Origin: Nitrospira sp.
Lineage (GTDB): Bacteria; Nitrospirota; Nitrospiria; Nitrospirales; Nitrospiraceae
Assembly (NCBI GenBank): GCA_018242765.1
Contig: JAFEBH010000002.1
Coordinates: 310,001-374,000, forward strand
DNA length: 64,000 bases
Direction: 5' to 3'
Both the position numbers and the translations under genes were made by a program. Below are positions 17,228 through 25,193 of the stretch, piece by piece. Within the stretch, counting starts at the first letter, position 1; each line of letters begins with the position of its first letter. The notes under the pieces were generated by a model. That model saw nothing but the letters and a program-made list of their open reading frames with translations, was not told where the DNA came from and searched no databases.

Positions 17228-17304
17228 CGGTGGGATCTCACGGGTAAATGATACGTCTGTAGCGAGCAGGAATGAACTTTTGTGACTGTTTCATCGTGAG
17301 AAAA

Positions 17305-17345
17305 CTACAAAAACAAAGAGGTTCTTTCAACGAGAACCCTCTTCG
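17305..17345 (-). terminator. Rho-independent terminator after the 17.4-kb exported protein gene
   Basis: Reading the minus strand: AAGAGGGTTCT, a 6-7 base loop, AGAACCTCTT with one bulge, then a T-rich tail TTGTTTTTG. It lies about 65 bases past the stop of the gene ending at 17408 and ahead of the porin gene. Confidence 0.6.
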
Positions 17346-17407
17346 GACCGCTGGGAGACTCCCCCAGCACTGCCCCCTCTCTGTATCAGCTTGGCTTGAA
17401 CCGGTGT

Positions 17408-18055
17408 CTACTTCACCTTGGATAACTCGGCGGGGATTCTGATCTCTTTGCCGTCTTGGAGATTGACGACGAATGTGGAGGTTGCATTCGGATCGAACTG
17501 CTCATAAGCGAAAAACGCCGTAAATCTGGACCGATACGCCGGTCCATTCGTTTCATTTTTTCTCCCACGCTCGGCTTTGCCGATATCGATGGCCTTGATC
17601 CGCTTCGAGCCTTGCTGTAACTCGATCAGCGCGCCCTCGGCGAAATACTCGTCATCGCCGCAGAGCTGCACCTCGATCTCCATGTTCGGCATGTCCATCA
17701 CTTTCTTGATGAACTCTTCCGGCATACGAATGTCCGTTTTTCGTTTCTTCGATTCCGCTGCTTCCTGACGGCCGAATGCTTCAAGCCGGTAGCGCTTCGT
17801 ACGGAGGACGGCGCTGGCCCCGCAGGGATCCGTTTCTGGATCGGCCCCGACCCGAGTCGCCAGCGACGCTTGCTGAAGGACTTTCTTCACCTCGTCTTGT
17901 GAATTTGCCTTTTCCATTGGGATACGCCCGGTTTCAAGCGCCTTGTGGGCTTCTTCTGAGGACAGACTCACATCAATGGCCCAGGCAGAATGAGCCCCCA
18001 TTGCCAGGGTTCCGATCAATCCAACTACCAATCCGACTCGACCACGAAACGTCAT
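17408..18055 (-). CDS. Exported protein of unknown function
   Basis: 215 residues from ATG 18055 (AGAGAAAGAGAACCT before it); the frame extends 66 codons further upstream but without signal-like sequence. Signal peptide about 1-26 (GLIGTLAMGAHSAWA). The mature protein has a helical first half and a beta-rich second half containing EVQLCGDDEYFAEGALIELQ, RSRFTAFFAYEQFDPNATST and VVNLQDGKEIRIPAELSKVK. Two Cys residues (in TDPCGAS and VQLCGDD) could form a disulfide. Family not recognised. Confidence 0.7.
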   Translation of the reverse strand: MTFRGRVGLVVGLIGTLAMGAHSAWAIDVSLSSEEAHKALETGRIPMEKANSQDEVKKVLQQASLATRVGADPETDPCGASAVLRTKRYRLEAFGRQEAAESKKRKTDIRMPEEFIKKVMDMPNMEIEVQLCGDDEYFAEGALIELQQGSKRIKAIDIGKAERGRKNETNGPAYRSRFTAFFAYEQFDPNATSTFVVNLQDGKEIRIPAELSKVK

Positions 18056-18149
18056 AGGTTCTCTTTCTCTCTGGTGTAAACGCGCGAGTTGAATAGCTCT
18101 ATACCTATTGACTGAAGTGCATTGTAGGGAAACCACCCTGCCTTTGCAA

Positions 18150-18782
18150 TCACACCGCAAAGCGTCTCCAGTTCGCATAGGGCTTGCGGTGATACAGCTC
18201 CTCGATATCGACCGAAATGGGATACCCGACTGACTGTAGCAGACGTGCGACAAGCTTCAGCGGTAGCCCCACGACGGTGGTGTAGTCGCCCTCGATCCGC
18301 TCCACCAGATCTCCGCCAAGTCCTTGGATCGCATAGGCGCCGGCTTTTCCCAACGACTCCTGCGAGGCAAGATATCGGCTATAGGTACCATCAACATCCG
18401 CTTTCATGATCACGCACGTTGTGTCCACCTCGACTCGGTCAATGCCCTGATCATAACAGCAGAATGCGACAGCCGTATGGACCTGATGACAACGGCCAGC
18501 GAGCCGACTCAGCATGGTGCGGGCGTCCACTAGATCGAGCGGTTTTCCCAACAGTTGTCCATCGATCTCGATGACGGTATCACTGCCGAGAACGAAATCT
18601 TGCGGACGCACCTGGACGACACGGCGGGCTTTTTCGCGCGCAAAGTGCTTGGGCTGTTCGAGAGGTACCCATCCTACTATTGGATGCTCGGGGAACTCGG
18701 ATGTGCACACCTCAAACGAAAGACCGAGCAGGGCAAGGAGTTCCTTGCGCCGAGGCGAAGTGGATGCGAGCACTAGCTGCAT
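18150..18782 (-). CDS. maf: Maf-family nucleoside triphosphate pyrophosphatase
   Basis: 210 residues. Maf enzymes hydrolyse non-canonical or pyrimidine NTPs to NMP and are linked to septum inhibition. Motifs: ASTSPRRKELL (6-16), GSDTVIEIDGQLLGKP and EGDYTTVVGLPL. The start codon lies within the last codons of dus (10-base overlap), so DUF692-dus-maf form one translationally coupled run. Confidence 0.92.
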   Translation of the reverse strand: MQLVLASTSPRRKELLALLGLSFEVCTSEFPEHPIVGWVPLEQPKHFAREKARRVVQVRPQDFVLGSDTVIEIDGQLLGKPLDLVDARTMLSRLAGRCHQVHTAVAFCCYDQGIDRVEVDTTCVIMKADVDGTYSRYLASQESLGKAGAYAIQGLGGDLVERIEGDYTTVVGLPLKLVARLLQSVGYPISVDIEELYHRKPYANWRRFAV

Positions 18783-19948
18783 CGTGATGCGAGCATGCTC
18801 GCCTCATCGGCTGATTCATCGTGAGGCAGGTCCGCGATGGCCTGTGGTCGCTTGTGAAAGGCGTCGAGTACAGCCTGAAGCTCTTCAACGGATGACATAC
18901 GCACCATCTGGGCACGAAGCGCGGCAGCATGAGGGAAGCCTTTACAATACCACCCTAAATGTTTACGCATGCGATAGAACTGCTTATGCCCGAAGATTCC
19001 CACAAACTGTTGGGCATGCTCAAGCAGGGCCGCAAAGCGCCCATCCAGCGAAACATCGTTCGGATGCACGCCAGACTCTGGTCCCATCCCGCCACTCGCT
19101 TGTCCCCGAGCCAACTCTTTGGGACGAAAGAACCAGGGAGCGCCAAGCACTCCCCGTCCCACGAGCACACCATCAACGCCGGTTTCACGAACCCGTCGTG
19201 CTACGTCAGCGAGACTCTGAATGTCACCGTTTCCCAAGAGCAAGGTTCCGGTTCCCTGTACCAATGAAGCTGCTCGCGCAATCGCCGACCAATCTGCCGC
19301 CCCCCGGTACATCTGTTTCAGCGTCCGTCCATGGAGAGAAATGACCGTGGGCTGTTCCATCAACAACTGCTCGATCCAGGCCTCCACGGTCACCGATTCA
19401 TACCCCAGTCGGGTTTTGACGGAAACCGGCACAGGCTCTCGTCGGCTTACCGGTTGCACACCGCGCTGTCGGTTCATCCGTTCAAAGATCTGGACACGTG
19501 CAGGCTTGAAGCCACCTTGTTCGAGCGTCTGCCCGCCCACCCAATCATCGATGCCGCGCTTGGCCGCCTGGATGAGCGAACGTGCCAAGTCGGGTGTGCG
19601 GATGAGACCGGCACCGGATCCCGACGCTGCAACACTCTTCGAGGGACACCCCATGTTGATATCCAACCCATCAAATCCCAATTCACAGACCGCTTGCGCG
19701 GCCATATAGAACAATTCCGGCTCCTTTCCATAGAGTTGCGCCACAATCGGCCGTTCAAGCTCGCTATACAGTAGCGCCTCCAAATGGATCTCCGGACCAC
19801 GGCAGACGTCATGAACATGCGTAAACTCGGTAAACGTCACATCCGGCCTTCCGTGACGAGCAATAATGGACCGGAAGCAGGCATCGGTCACACCATCCAT
19901 AGGGGACAGGCCAATAATTGGTCGAGGGAGATGTTGCCAGAAATTCAT
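18773..19948 (-). CDS. dus: tRNA-dihydrouridine synthase with internal insertion
   Basis: Reduces uridines in tRNA D-loops using FMN. The 391 residues include LSPMDGVTDACFR (N-terminal FMN site), catalytic Cys in NMGCPSKSV, VKTRLGYE, SLHGRTLKQMY, GNGDI and GRG. About 40 residues (IQAAKRGIDDWVGGQTLEQG onward) are inserted between GAGLIRTPDLA and VPVSVKTRLG, where most Dus proteins have a short link; this raises the length above the usual 320-340. It begins one base after the stop of the DUF692 gene. Which U it modifies cannot be told. Confidence 0.9.
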   Translation of the reverse strand: MNFWQHLPRPIIGLSPMDGVTDACFRSIIARHGRPDVTFTEFTHVHDVCRGPEIHLEALLYSELERPIVAQLYGKEPELFYMAAQAVCELGFDGLDINMGCPSKSVAASGSGAGLIRTPDLARSLIQAAKRGIDDWVGGQTLEQGGFKPARVQIFERMNRQRGVQPVSRREPVPVSVKTRLGYESVTVEAWIEQLLMEQPTVISLHGRTLKQMYRGAADWSAIARAASLVQGTGTLLLGNGDIQSLADVARRVRETGVDGVLVGRGVLGAPWFFRPKELARGQASGGMGPESGVHPNDVSLDGRFAALLEHAQQFVGIFGHKQFYRMRKHLGWYCKGFPHAAALRAQMVRMSSVEELQAVLDAFHKRPQAIADLPHDESADEASMLASRCS

Positions 19949-19949
19949 G

Positions 19950-21437
19950 TCAGCTCAATTGCAAAGTTTGACTGGGTTCATTCGCAAGGCGATAGGCCTG
20001 ACGCAGCCCCTCAGCTTCTGCCGCAGCCAACGTCTCCACGTCTGGGGCAACCTCATGGATGAAGGCGACAAACCGATCCACTTTCAATAAGAAGAAATCA
20101 TACAGGTCCGTGAGCGGCTGAGGGTCGCGAAACCAGAATGCCACGAACCCCTCCAACGCAATTCCTCGTTCATGAAGCCGACGGCACGATTCCACAAACA
20201 TGTCCTCGACCTCTCCGCTCCAGTGCAAGATTTCATAGGGAAGATACAGGGATTGATAGAGTTCCAACTCGTGGATACCTACCGGATCTTGATTCCATTC
20301 CGACCCTCTTGGCTCGGCCTTGCCTAACAAGACTTGAACATAGCGCTCATAGGCAGTTTCAAGCGTTTCCTTGGTCGATGCCGACTTCTCCAGTTCCATC
20401 GTCGCCTTCGTTTCACAGATCAACGCAATTTTCTCGCCGTCACCTCTCTCTCGAATCACCGCTGTATAGCGTCGCGAGAACTCAACAAATTCGTCCACGA
20501 TCATTTCTGTTAGCTTTGTATCCACTTCCAAAGCCAGTCCTTTAAGACTGGTCAGCTGTGGGTGGCATAAAACCTGATCGAGCATCTCGAACAACACCGG
20601 GGGGATGGGAGCCCCATGGGCATCTGTCCAAGCCGGCAAAGCGGTGCCATTGGCCTTTGCTACCACCAAAGAGGCATGTGCCCGAATTGATTCATGGATA
20701 TCGAGCCCAGCCACATGAATCTCGACAACACGGTTCATCGGAAATTCATCAAGAAATGTCTCGACGAATCGAGGCAACGACATTGTCTGGTGCGCCCCCG
20801 TATAGCGATACACCGTCCAGAGGTGTCCGATGTCAAGGACAAGCCCACATGGAGACTGGTCACAAATCATCCGAAAAAACGTCGGGATGGGCAATGTTCC
20901 CGCGACAAAGTAGGTGAGCGGCGGCATTTCAAGCAGGACCAACGGACTACTTCCATTCTGCAAACAACCATGTTGATCGAGCTGGCGTTGAACCGCAGTG
21001 GTATTTTGGGCCACGACCTCCGCACTTCGTCGTGTATAGAGAGGCGGCAGATAGGTTCCATAACAGTAGCCGGCGAAGAACTTGGCCGCGCATTCGTGAT
21101 TGAGCCATGCACTCTCCAGAATGTGGAGGTGTTCGCCCGCTTCCTGTACGGCCTGTCGAAACAGTCGGGACTCCGTCACCCCAGGTTGCGTAATCCACAA
21201 GCCCTCGCCATGATAGGTCAATCGTGCATCGGCGATTTCGTTCCTTGCCGACGCCAACGCCCGTGTCGTATTCCGAAAGATTTCGAAGTATGCCGGCGGC
21301 ACTTGACGTTCAAGTAGACTTCGCCGCAAGCTAGGTAAATCCGGGGAGTGGATATCGACGGACAACCCCAGCCCATGCAACGGAATCGCCTCAACCCGAC
21401 GAAGAAATTCTCGATGAACCGACACTCCGCAATCCAT
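19950..21437 (-). CDS. DUF692 (MNIO) family protein with C-terminal extension
   Basis: 495 residues from ATG 21437 (GGAAGGA six bases upstream; TTG 21452 is less likely). Residues about 20-330 carry the TIM-barrel motifs of DUF692, the multinuclear non-haem iron oxidative enzymes: YHGEGLWIT (H76), LVLLEMPP (E170), GLVLDIGHLW (D202, H205), VVEIHVAGL (E239, H241), TDAHGAPIP (D272, H274) and LALEVD (E304). Known members modify Cys or other residues of ribosomal peptides. About 165 further residues follow the barrel, unusual for the family, and I cannot assign them. No precursor peptide or partner-protein gene is adjacent; dus and maf follow. Confidence 0.75.
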   Translation of the reverse strand: MDCGVSVHREFLRRVEAIPLHGLGLSVDIHSPDLPSLRRSLLERQVPPAYFEIFRNTTRALASARNEIADARLTYHGEGLWITQPGVTESRLFRQAVQEAGEHLHILESAWLNHECAAKFFAGYCYGTYLPPLYTRRSAEVVAQNTTAVQRQLDQHGCLQNGSSPLVLLEMPPLTYFVAGTLPIPTFFRMICDQSPCGLVLDIGHLWTVYRYTGAHQTMSLPRFVETFLDEFPMNRVVEIHVAGLDIHESIRAHASLVVAKANGTALPAWTDAHGAPIPPVLFEMLDQVLCHPQLTSLKGLALEVDTKLTEMIVDEFVEFSRRYTAVIRERGDGEKIALICETKATMELEKSASTKETLETAYERYVQVLLGKAEPRGSEWNQDPVGIHELELYQSLYLPYEILHWSGEVEDMFVESCRRLHERGIALEGFVAFWFRDPQPLTDLYDFFLLKVDRFVAFIHEVAPDVETLAAAEAEGLRQAYRLANEPSQTLQLS

Positions 21438-21602
21438 CTTCGGTCCTTCCAACAGGACGATAATTCGTGCTTAGTGTATGATGAGAAACCGTTGAATGAC
21501 AAGGCTTTCGGCCCATCGTGGGCTCAGAGAACCTTCTGCTATACTTGCCATACATTGCGGCCAGGCAGGCAGATTCGTGAGGAGAGAGGGCCTGGTTGAG
21601 CG

Positions 21603-22379
21603 ATGCTGGAAAAAGATATTCAACGGGTGAGGGGGGAGGATCCGCAGACTATCCTGGTTGGACATATGATGACACCCGGTGTAGTCCAGATTCCCGGAGA
21701 TGTATCGGTGACTGAAGCGGCCTCACTGCTAGAACGCGAGCGGATGCCCTGCCTTTTGGTCAAGGATACCGAATGGCGTTTCGGCCTCATGACCCCGACC
21801 GATATCGTCAAGAAAGTCGTGGCTCAGGGACTCGAACCAGACGACGTCGAAGTGCGAACTATCATGACACGTCCGGTCCAATTCATTGAGTACGATCGAG
21901 CAATTGAGGAAGCCTCTACGCTCATGATGTCCACAGGAACCCCAATTCTCATTGTCACCAAGGAAAATCAACCGGTCGGCGTGTTAACCGCGCGAGACCT
22001 TGTACTTTCACCCAAGCGATGTACAGCCAATATTTCGGCAACCATCAGTGTGTTGGAAGCAGAGGGCACAGGGATCGCCCACCAGATCACCATTGCCCAG
22101 CTGAGTCACGCCGGTGCGTCGCTGGTCTCTCCTGCGCTCTTACTACCTGGATCCAGGGTGATTTTGGGGTTCTCTCTGTCAGAAACGATGAGTCCCTTCA
22201 CCATCAGAGGAACCGTGTTGAATAACACCATCCTTGAGGACGTTTCCGGTGCGGCCAGGTCCGTCTTGTCCACGCCGCCCCTCGTCGAAGTCCAGTTTCT
22301 CGACCTTTCTCCTGCCGATCAGTCTCGAATCAAAGCCTGGGTTCTCGGTCAGCTTCCCCCGTCGCTCAGTACATCCTAG
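21603..22379 (+). CDS. CBS-pair protein with degenerate PilZ-like domain
   Basis: 258 residues. CBS1 about 18-75 (HMMTPGVVQIPGDVSVTEAA ... GLMTPTDIVKK) and CBS2 about 85-140 (IMTRPVQFIEYDRAIEEAS ... GVLTARDLVLS). Residues about 145-250 look like a PilZ barrel (ITIAQLSHAGASLVSPALLL, VILGFSLS, RGTVLNN, VEVQFLDLSPADQSRIKAWV). The c-di-GMP motif R-x-x-x-R is absent and D/N-x-S-x-x-G reads QLSHAG, so nucleotide binding by this part is doubtful. Probably an adenine-nucleotide-sensing regulator. Confidence 0.75.
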   Translation: MLEKDIQRVRGEDPQTILVGHMMTPGVVQIPGDVSVTEAASLLERERMPCLLVKDTEWRFGLMTPTDIVKKVVAQGLEPDDVEVRTIMTRPVQFIEYDRAIEEASTLMMSTGTPILIVTKENQPVGVLTARDLVLSPKRCTANISATISVLEAEGTGIAHQITIAQLSHAGASLVSPALLLPGSRVILGFSLSETMSPFTIRGTVLNNTILEDVSGAARSVLSTPPLVEVQFLDLSPADQSRIKAWVLGQLPPSLSTS

Positions 22380-22459
22380 CCTGCACCTGTTTGCATCACT
22401 CTTTGACCAGGACCTGATCCGTTGATAAGCTGTCTATTATTCACTTAGCAAGGACAACC

Positions 22460-23515
22460 ATGACAATGGCCAGCAAGTCTGCATCGCTTCGACCCCGCCC
22501 CACCCTATCGCGAGAGGACATTCTCCATCAGATCAGCGCGCTACTCGACAGCCCGGAAGACGACCTCCACGCCGCACTCATGCGCGAGCTCTTGGCGGGA
22601 TTGTTGAAGCTGCACGAGGCACAGTTGGATCTGTTGGATATCAAGATTGTCAACCGCGCGATCAAAGAGCTCCGGCATGCGTTTGGGGTATTCCACAGCT
22701 ATCGCGATCGAAACAAAGTGAGCATTTTTGGCTCAGCACGAACCCCCGCCGACGATCCCAACTATCAGCTGGCCCACCAATTCTCCCAGGCCATCGTGCG
22801 AGAGGGATTCATGGTCATTACGGGAGGAGCTGATGGCATTATGCGTGCCGCGCAGGAGGGTGCTGGACGCGAGAACAGCTTCGGGGTCAACATCATGTTA
22901 CCATTCGAACAAGGGCCAAACTCCACCATCGCTGATGACCCGAAGCTGATCACCTTTAAATACTTTTTCACCCGCAAATTGATGTTTCAAAAGGAAGCCA
23001 ACGCCATCGCGCTGTTCCCCGGGGGGTTCGGCACCCATGACGAGGGGTTTGAAATCCTGACACTCGCTCAGACTGGAAAGAGCGATCCTCAGCCAATCGT
23101 CTGTCTTCAGGCCCCCGGCTGTGACTATTGGGACGATTGGGCGGCATTCATTACCAAACAGCTCTTGCGTCGTAAACTGATCAACGAAGAGGACTTGGCT
23201 CTCTTCACGATTGCGACCTCCGCCGAAATGGCCGTGGACCACATCCTGCGTTTCTACCGGCGCTATCATTCCCTACGATTTGTGGGGCGGCAACTGGCAA
23301 TGCGACTCAAACAACCCATCTCTGAGGAACAACTCGAACAGATTCGGGATCGCTTTTCTGATCTCCTTTCCGACGGCACTTTCGACCAGAGTGGTCCTCT
23401 GCAGGAAGAGCTTGATGAACCGGCCATACGTGAGCTCCCCCGGCTCGTCTTCAACTTCAATCGACGCAGCGCCGGGAGGCTCCGCCAACTCATCCACCAT
23501 CTCAACGACTTGTAA
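22460..23515 (+). CDS. LOG-family (TIGR00730-like) Rossmann protein
   Basis: 351 residues. Central domain (about 85-270) has VSIFGSARTPADDP, VITGGADGIMRAAQEGA and PGGFGTHDEGFEIL, the PGG-x-GT-x-x-E motif of LOG-type nucleotide 5'-monophosphate phosphoribohydrolases (once annotated lysine decarboxylase). Extra N-terminal (1-80) and C-terminal (275-351) helical regions make it longer than plain LOG proteins; such long forms include pyrimidine/purine nucleosidases. Start ATG 22460; ATG 22466 is also possible. Confidence 0.85.
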   Translation: MTMASKSASLRPRPTLSREDILHQISALLDSPEDDLHAALMRELLAGLLKLHEAQLDLLDIKIVNRAIKELRHAFGVFHSYRDRNKVSIFGSARTPADDPNYQLAHQFSQAIVREGFMVITGGADGIMRAAQEGAGRENSFGVNIMLPFEQGPNSTIADDPKLITFKYFFTRKLMFQKEANAIALFPGGFGTHDEGFEILTLAQTGKSDPQPIVCLQAPGCDYWDDWAAFITKQLLRRKLINEEDLALFTIATSAEMAVDHILRFYRRYHSLRFVGRQLAMRLKQPISEEQLEQIRDRFSDLLSDGTFDQSGPLQEELDEPAIRELPRLVFNFNRRSAGRLRQLIHHLNDL

Positions 23516-23583
23516 GGCATTCCGATTCCATGTACAGTCAACTTTTGACTCTACACCAGGCATAGGGACCCTCTCGCAAGTCT

Positions 23584-24456
23584 ATGGCTCCCATATCGAC
23601 TGCTCCACCATTCCACGGCCCTCCTGACATCGTCCTGTACCATGCGGACTGCTTCGATGGGTTTGGAGCTGCCTGGGCGCTCTGGAAAAAGTTTCCGAAC
23701 GCCAACTTTTTCCCCGTGAAACACGGCCAGCCTCCGCCTTCCGACCTGAACGATCGCCGGGTGTTGATTGTTGATTTCAGCTATGCACGACCGATTCTGG
23801 AGACAATGGCAGCCGAAACTAAAGAACTCCTGATCTTGGACCACCATATCACCGCCGAACGAACCTTGGCCGGTTTTCCCCATGCCTATTTTGATCAGAC
23901 AAAGTCCGGAGCCGTCCTGAGTTGGGAATGGGCTCATCGGACGCCAGCACCGTGGTTGCTTCAGTACGTGCAAGACAAGGATTTATGGACGTGGGCATTA
24001 CCCGGCAGTCGTGAAATCAGCGCGGCATTGGCATCCTATCCATTCGACTTCAGCTTGTGGGATGGATTTTCACAATCGACACTCGAGCAAGACGGTCGAG
24101 CCATTCTTCGCTATGAACAAGAATTGGTGGGAAAACTTGCAGCACATGCGGTAATGGTCAGCTTCCAGGGAGAAGTCGTTCCGTCCGTCCAGAGCGCCAT
24201 CCTCACAAGCCAGATCGGCGAGCGGCTCTCGCCACAACATCCGTTTTGTGTGATTTGGCACGATCGGGATGGTCGTCGTTATTTCAGCATGCGTTCCGGA
24301 GCAGATGGGACGGATGTGGGCGCAATTGCCGCGTCATTCGGCGGTGGAGGCCATACCCACGCTGCAGGGTTCTCAGTCCCATTGAACCGCGGTGGATCTC
24401 CTCCAAACGATCCGCAATTACCTCTCTTGGTGACTGATCGACGCCAACACGTATAA
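23584..24456 (+). CDS. DHH/DHHA1-family phosphoesterase
   Basis: 290 residues. N-terminal DHH domain with YHADCFDGFGAAW, IVDFSY and DHHITAER (the DHH motif), and C-terminal DHHA1 domain with GADGTDVGAIAASFGGGGHT and HAAGF. Metal-dependent hydrolase related to oligoribonuclease NrnA and cyclic-dinucleotide phosphodiesterases. The first residue of the domain pattern (usually D-x-D-x-x-G) is HADCFDG here. Substrate could be nanoRNA, pAp or cyclic dinucleotides. Confidence 0.85.
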   Translation: MAPISTAPPFHGPPDIVLYHADCFDGFGAAWALWKKFPNANFFPVKHGQPPPSDLNDRRVLIVDFSYARPILETMAAETKELLILDHHITAERTLAGFPHAYFDQTKSGAVLSWEWAHRTPAPWLLQYVQDKDLWTWALPGSREISAALASYPFDFSLWDGFSQSTLEQDGRAILRYEQELVGKLAAHAVMVSFQGEVVPSVQSAILTSQIGERLSPQHPFCVIWHDRDGRRYFSMRSGADGTDVGAIAASFGGGGHTHAAGFSVPLNRGGSPPNDPQLPLLVTDRRQHV

Positions 24457-24470
24457 CCTCTCGAGCAGTT

Positions 24471-25175
24471 GTGATTCCACTTCATGACGATAATCCGACC
24501 AGCCTAACTCCTCTCGTGACCATAGCGTTCATCGCCGTGTGTTTCATCGTGTTTCTCTATCAAGCCACCCTCTTTGATGAACCGGCTCAACTCTTTGCCA
24601 TTCAGTACGGTGCCATTCCATCCGTGATCTTCGGCTCCGCTTCCCTTCCAGAAGAAGCTGCCGTCGCATTTCCCGCCGTGCTCACGCTCGTCACCAGCAT
24701 GTTTCTGCATGGAGGCTGGATGCATCTGCTGGGAAACATGCTCTACTTGTGGATTTTCGGAAACAACGTTGAAGATGCCATGGGTCATGCCAAATTCGTC
24801 GTCTTTTATGTGCTGTCTGGTGTTCTGGCGGCCCTCAGCCATGCGCTCACTGATCCTTCCTCTGAGATTCCGATGGTCGGAGCAAGCGGAGCCATCTCTG
24901 CAGTACTGGGCGCATACCTCCTGCTTTATCCGCGGGCGCGCGTATTGGTGATGCTCCCGGCAATAGGGATGACCCGGGTGCCGGCAGGCATCGTCCTAGG
25001 GATGTGGTTCGCTACCCAACTCGTCAGCGGAGGCATGAGTGTCGGATCGACTGGCGGTGGGGTCGCATTCTTTGCTCACATCGGTGGATTTCTTGCGGGC
25101 ATGGCGTTCATCGGGCTGTTCAAGAGGAAGGACGTACCGTTCTTCGCACCTGGCCGGTCGACCTGGGATCGATAG
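24471..25175 (+). CDS. Rhomboid-family intramembrane serine protease
   Basis: 234 residues, about six membrane helices. MFLHGGWMHLLGNMLYLWIF is the helix-2 signature; the catalytic Ser is in VGASGAISAV and the His in FFAHIGGFLAG. Both catalytic residues are present, so it should be active in the inner membrane. It starts with GTG 24471, 15 bases after the DHH phosphoesterase stop, suggesting one transcript. Substrate unknown. Confidence 0.88.
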   Translation: MIPLHDDNPTSLTPLVTIAFIAVCFIVFLYQATLFDEPAQLFAIQYGAIPSVIFGSASLPEEAAVAFPAVLTLVTSMFLHGGWMHLLGNMLYLWIFGNNVEDAMGHAKFVVFYVLSGVLAALSHALTDPSSEIPMVGASGAISAVLGAYLLLYPRARVLVMLPAIGMTRVPAGIVLGMWFATQLVSGGMSVGSTGGGVAFFAHIGGFLAGMAFIGLFKRKDVPFFAPGRSTWDR

Positions 25176-25193
25176 CCAGGCAATCCAGCCGTA

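Noticed and set aside
19950..22379. A ribosomal-peptide biosynthesis cluster around the DUF692 gene
   Set aside because: I found no small Cys-rich precursor ORF, partner protein or transporter next to it; the neighbours are dus, maf and a CBS protein on the other strand.
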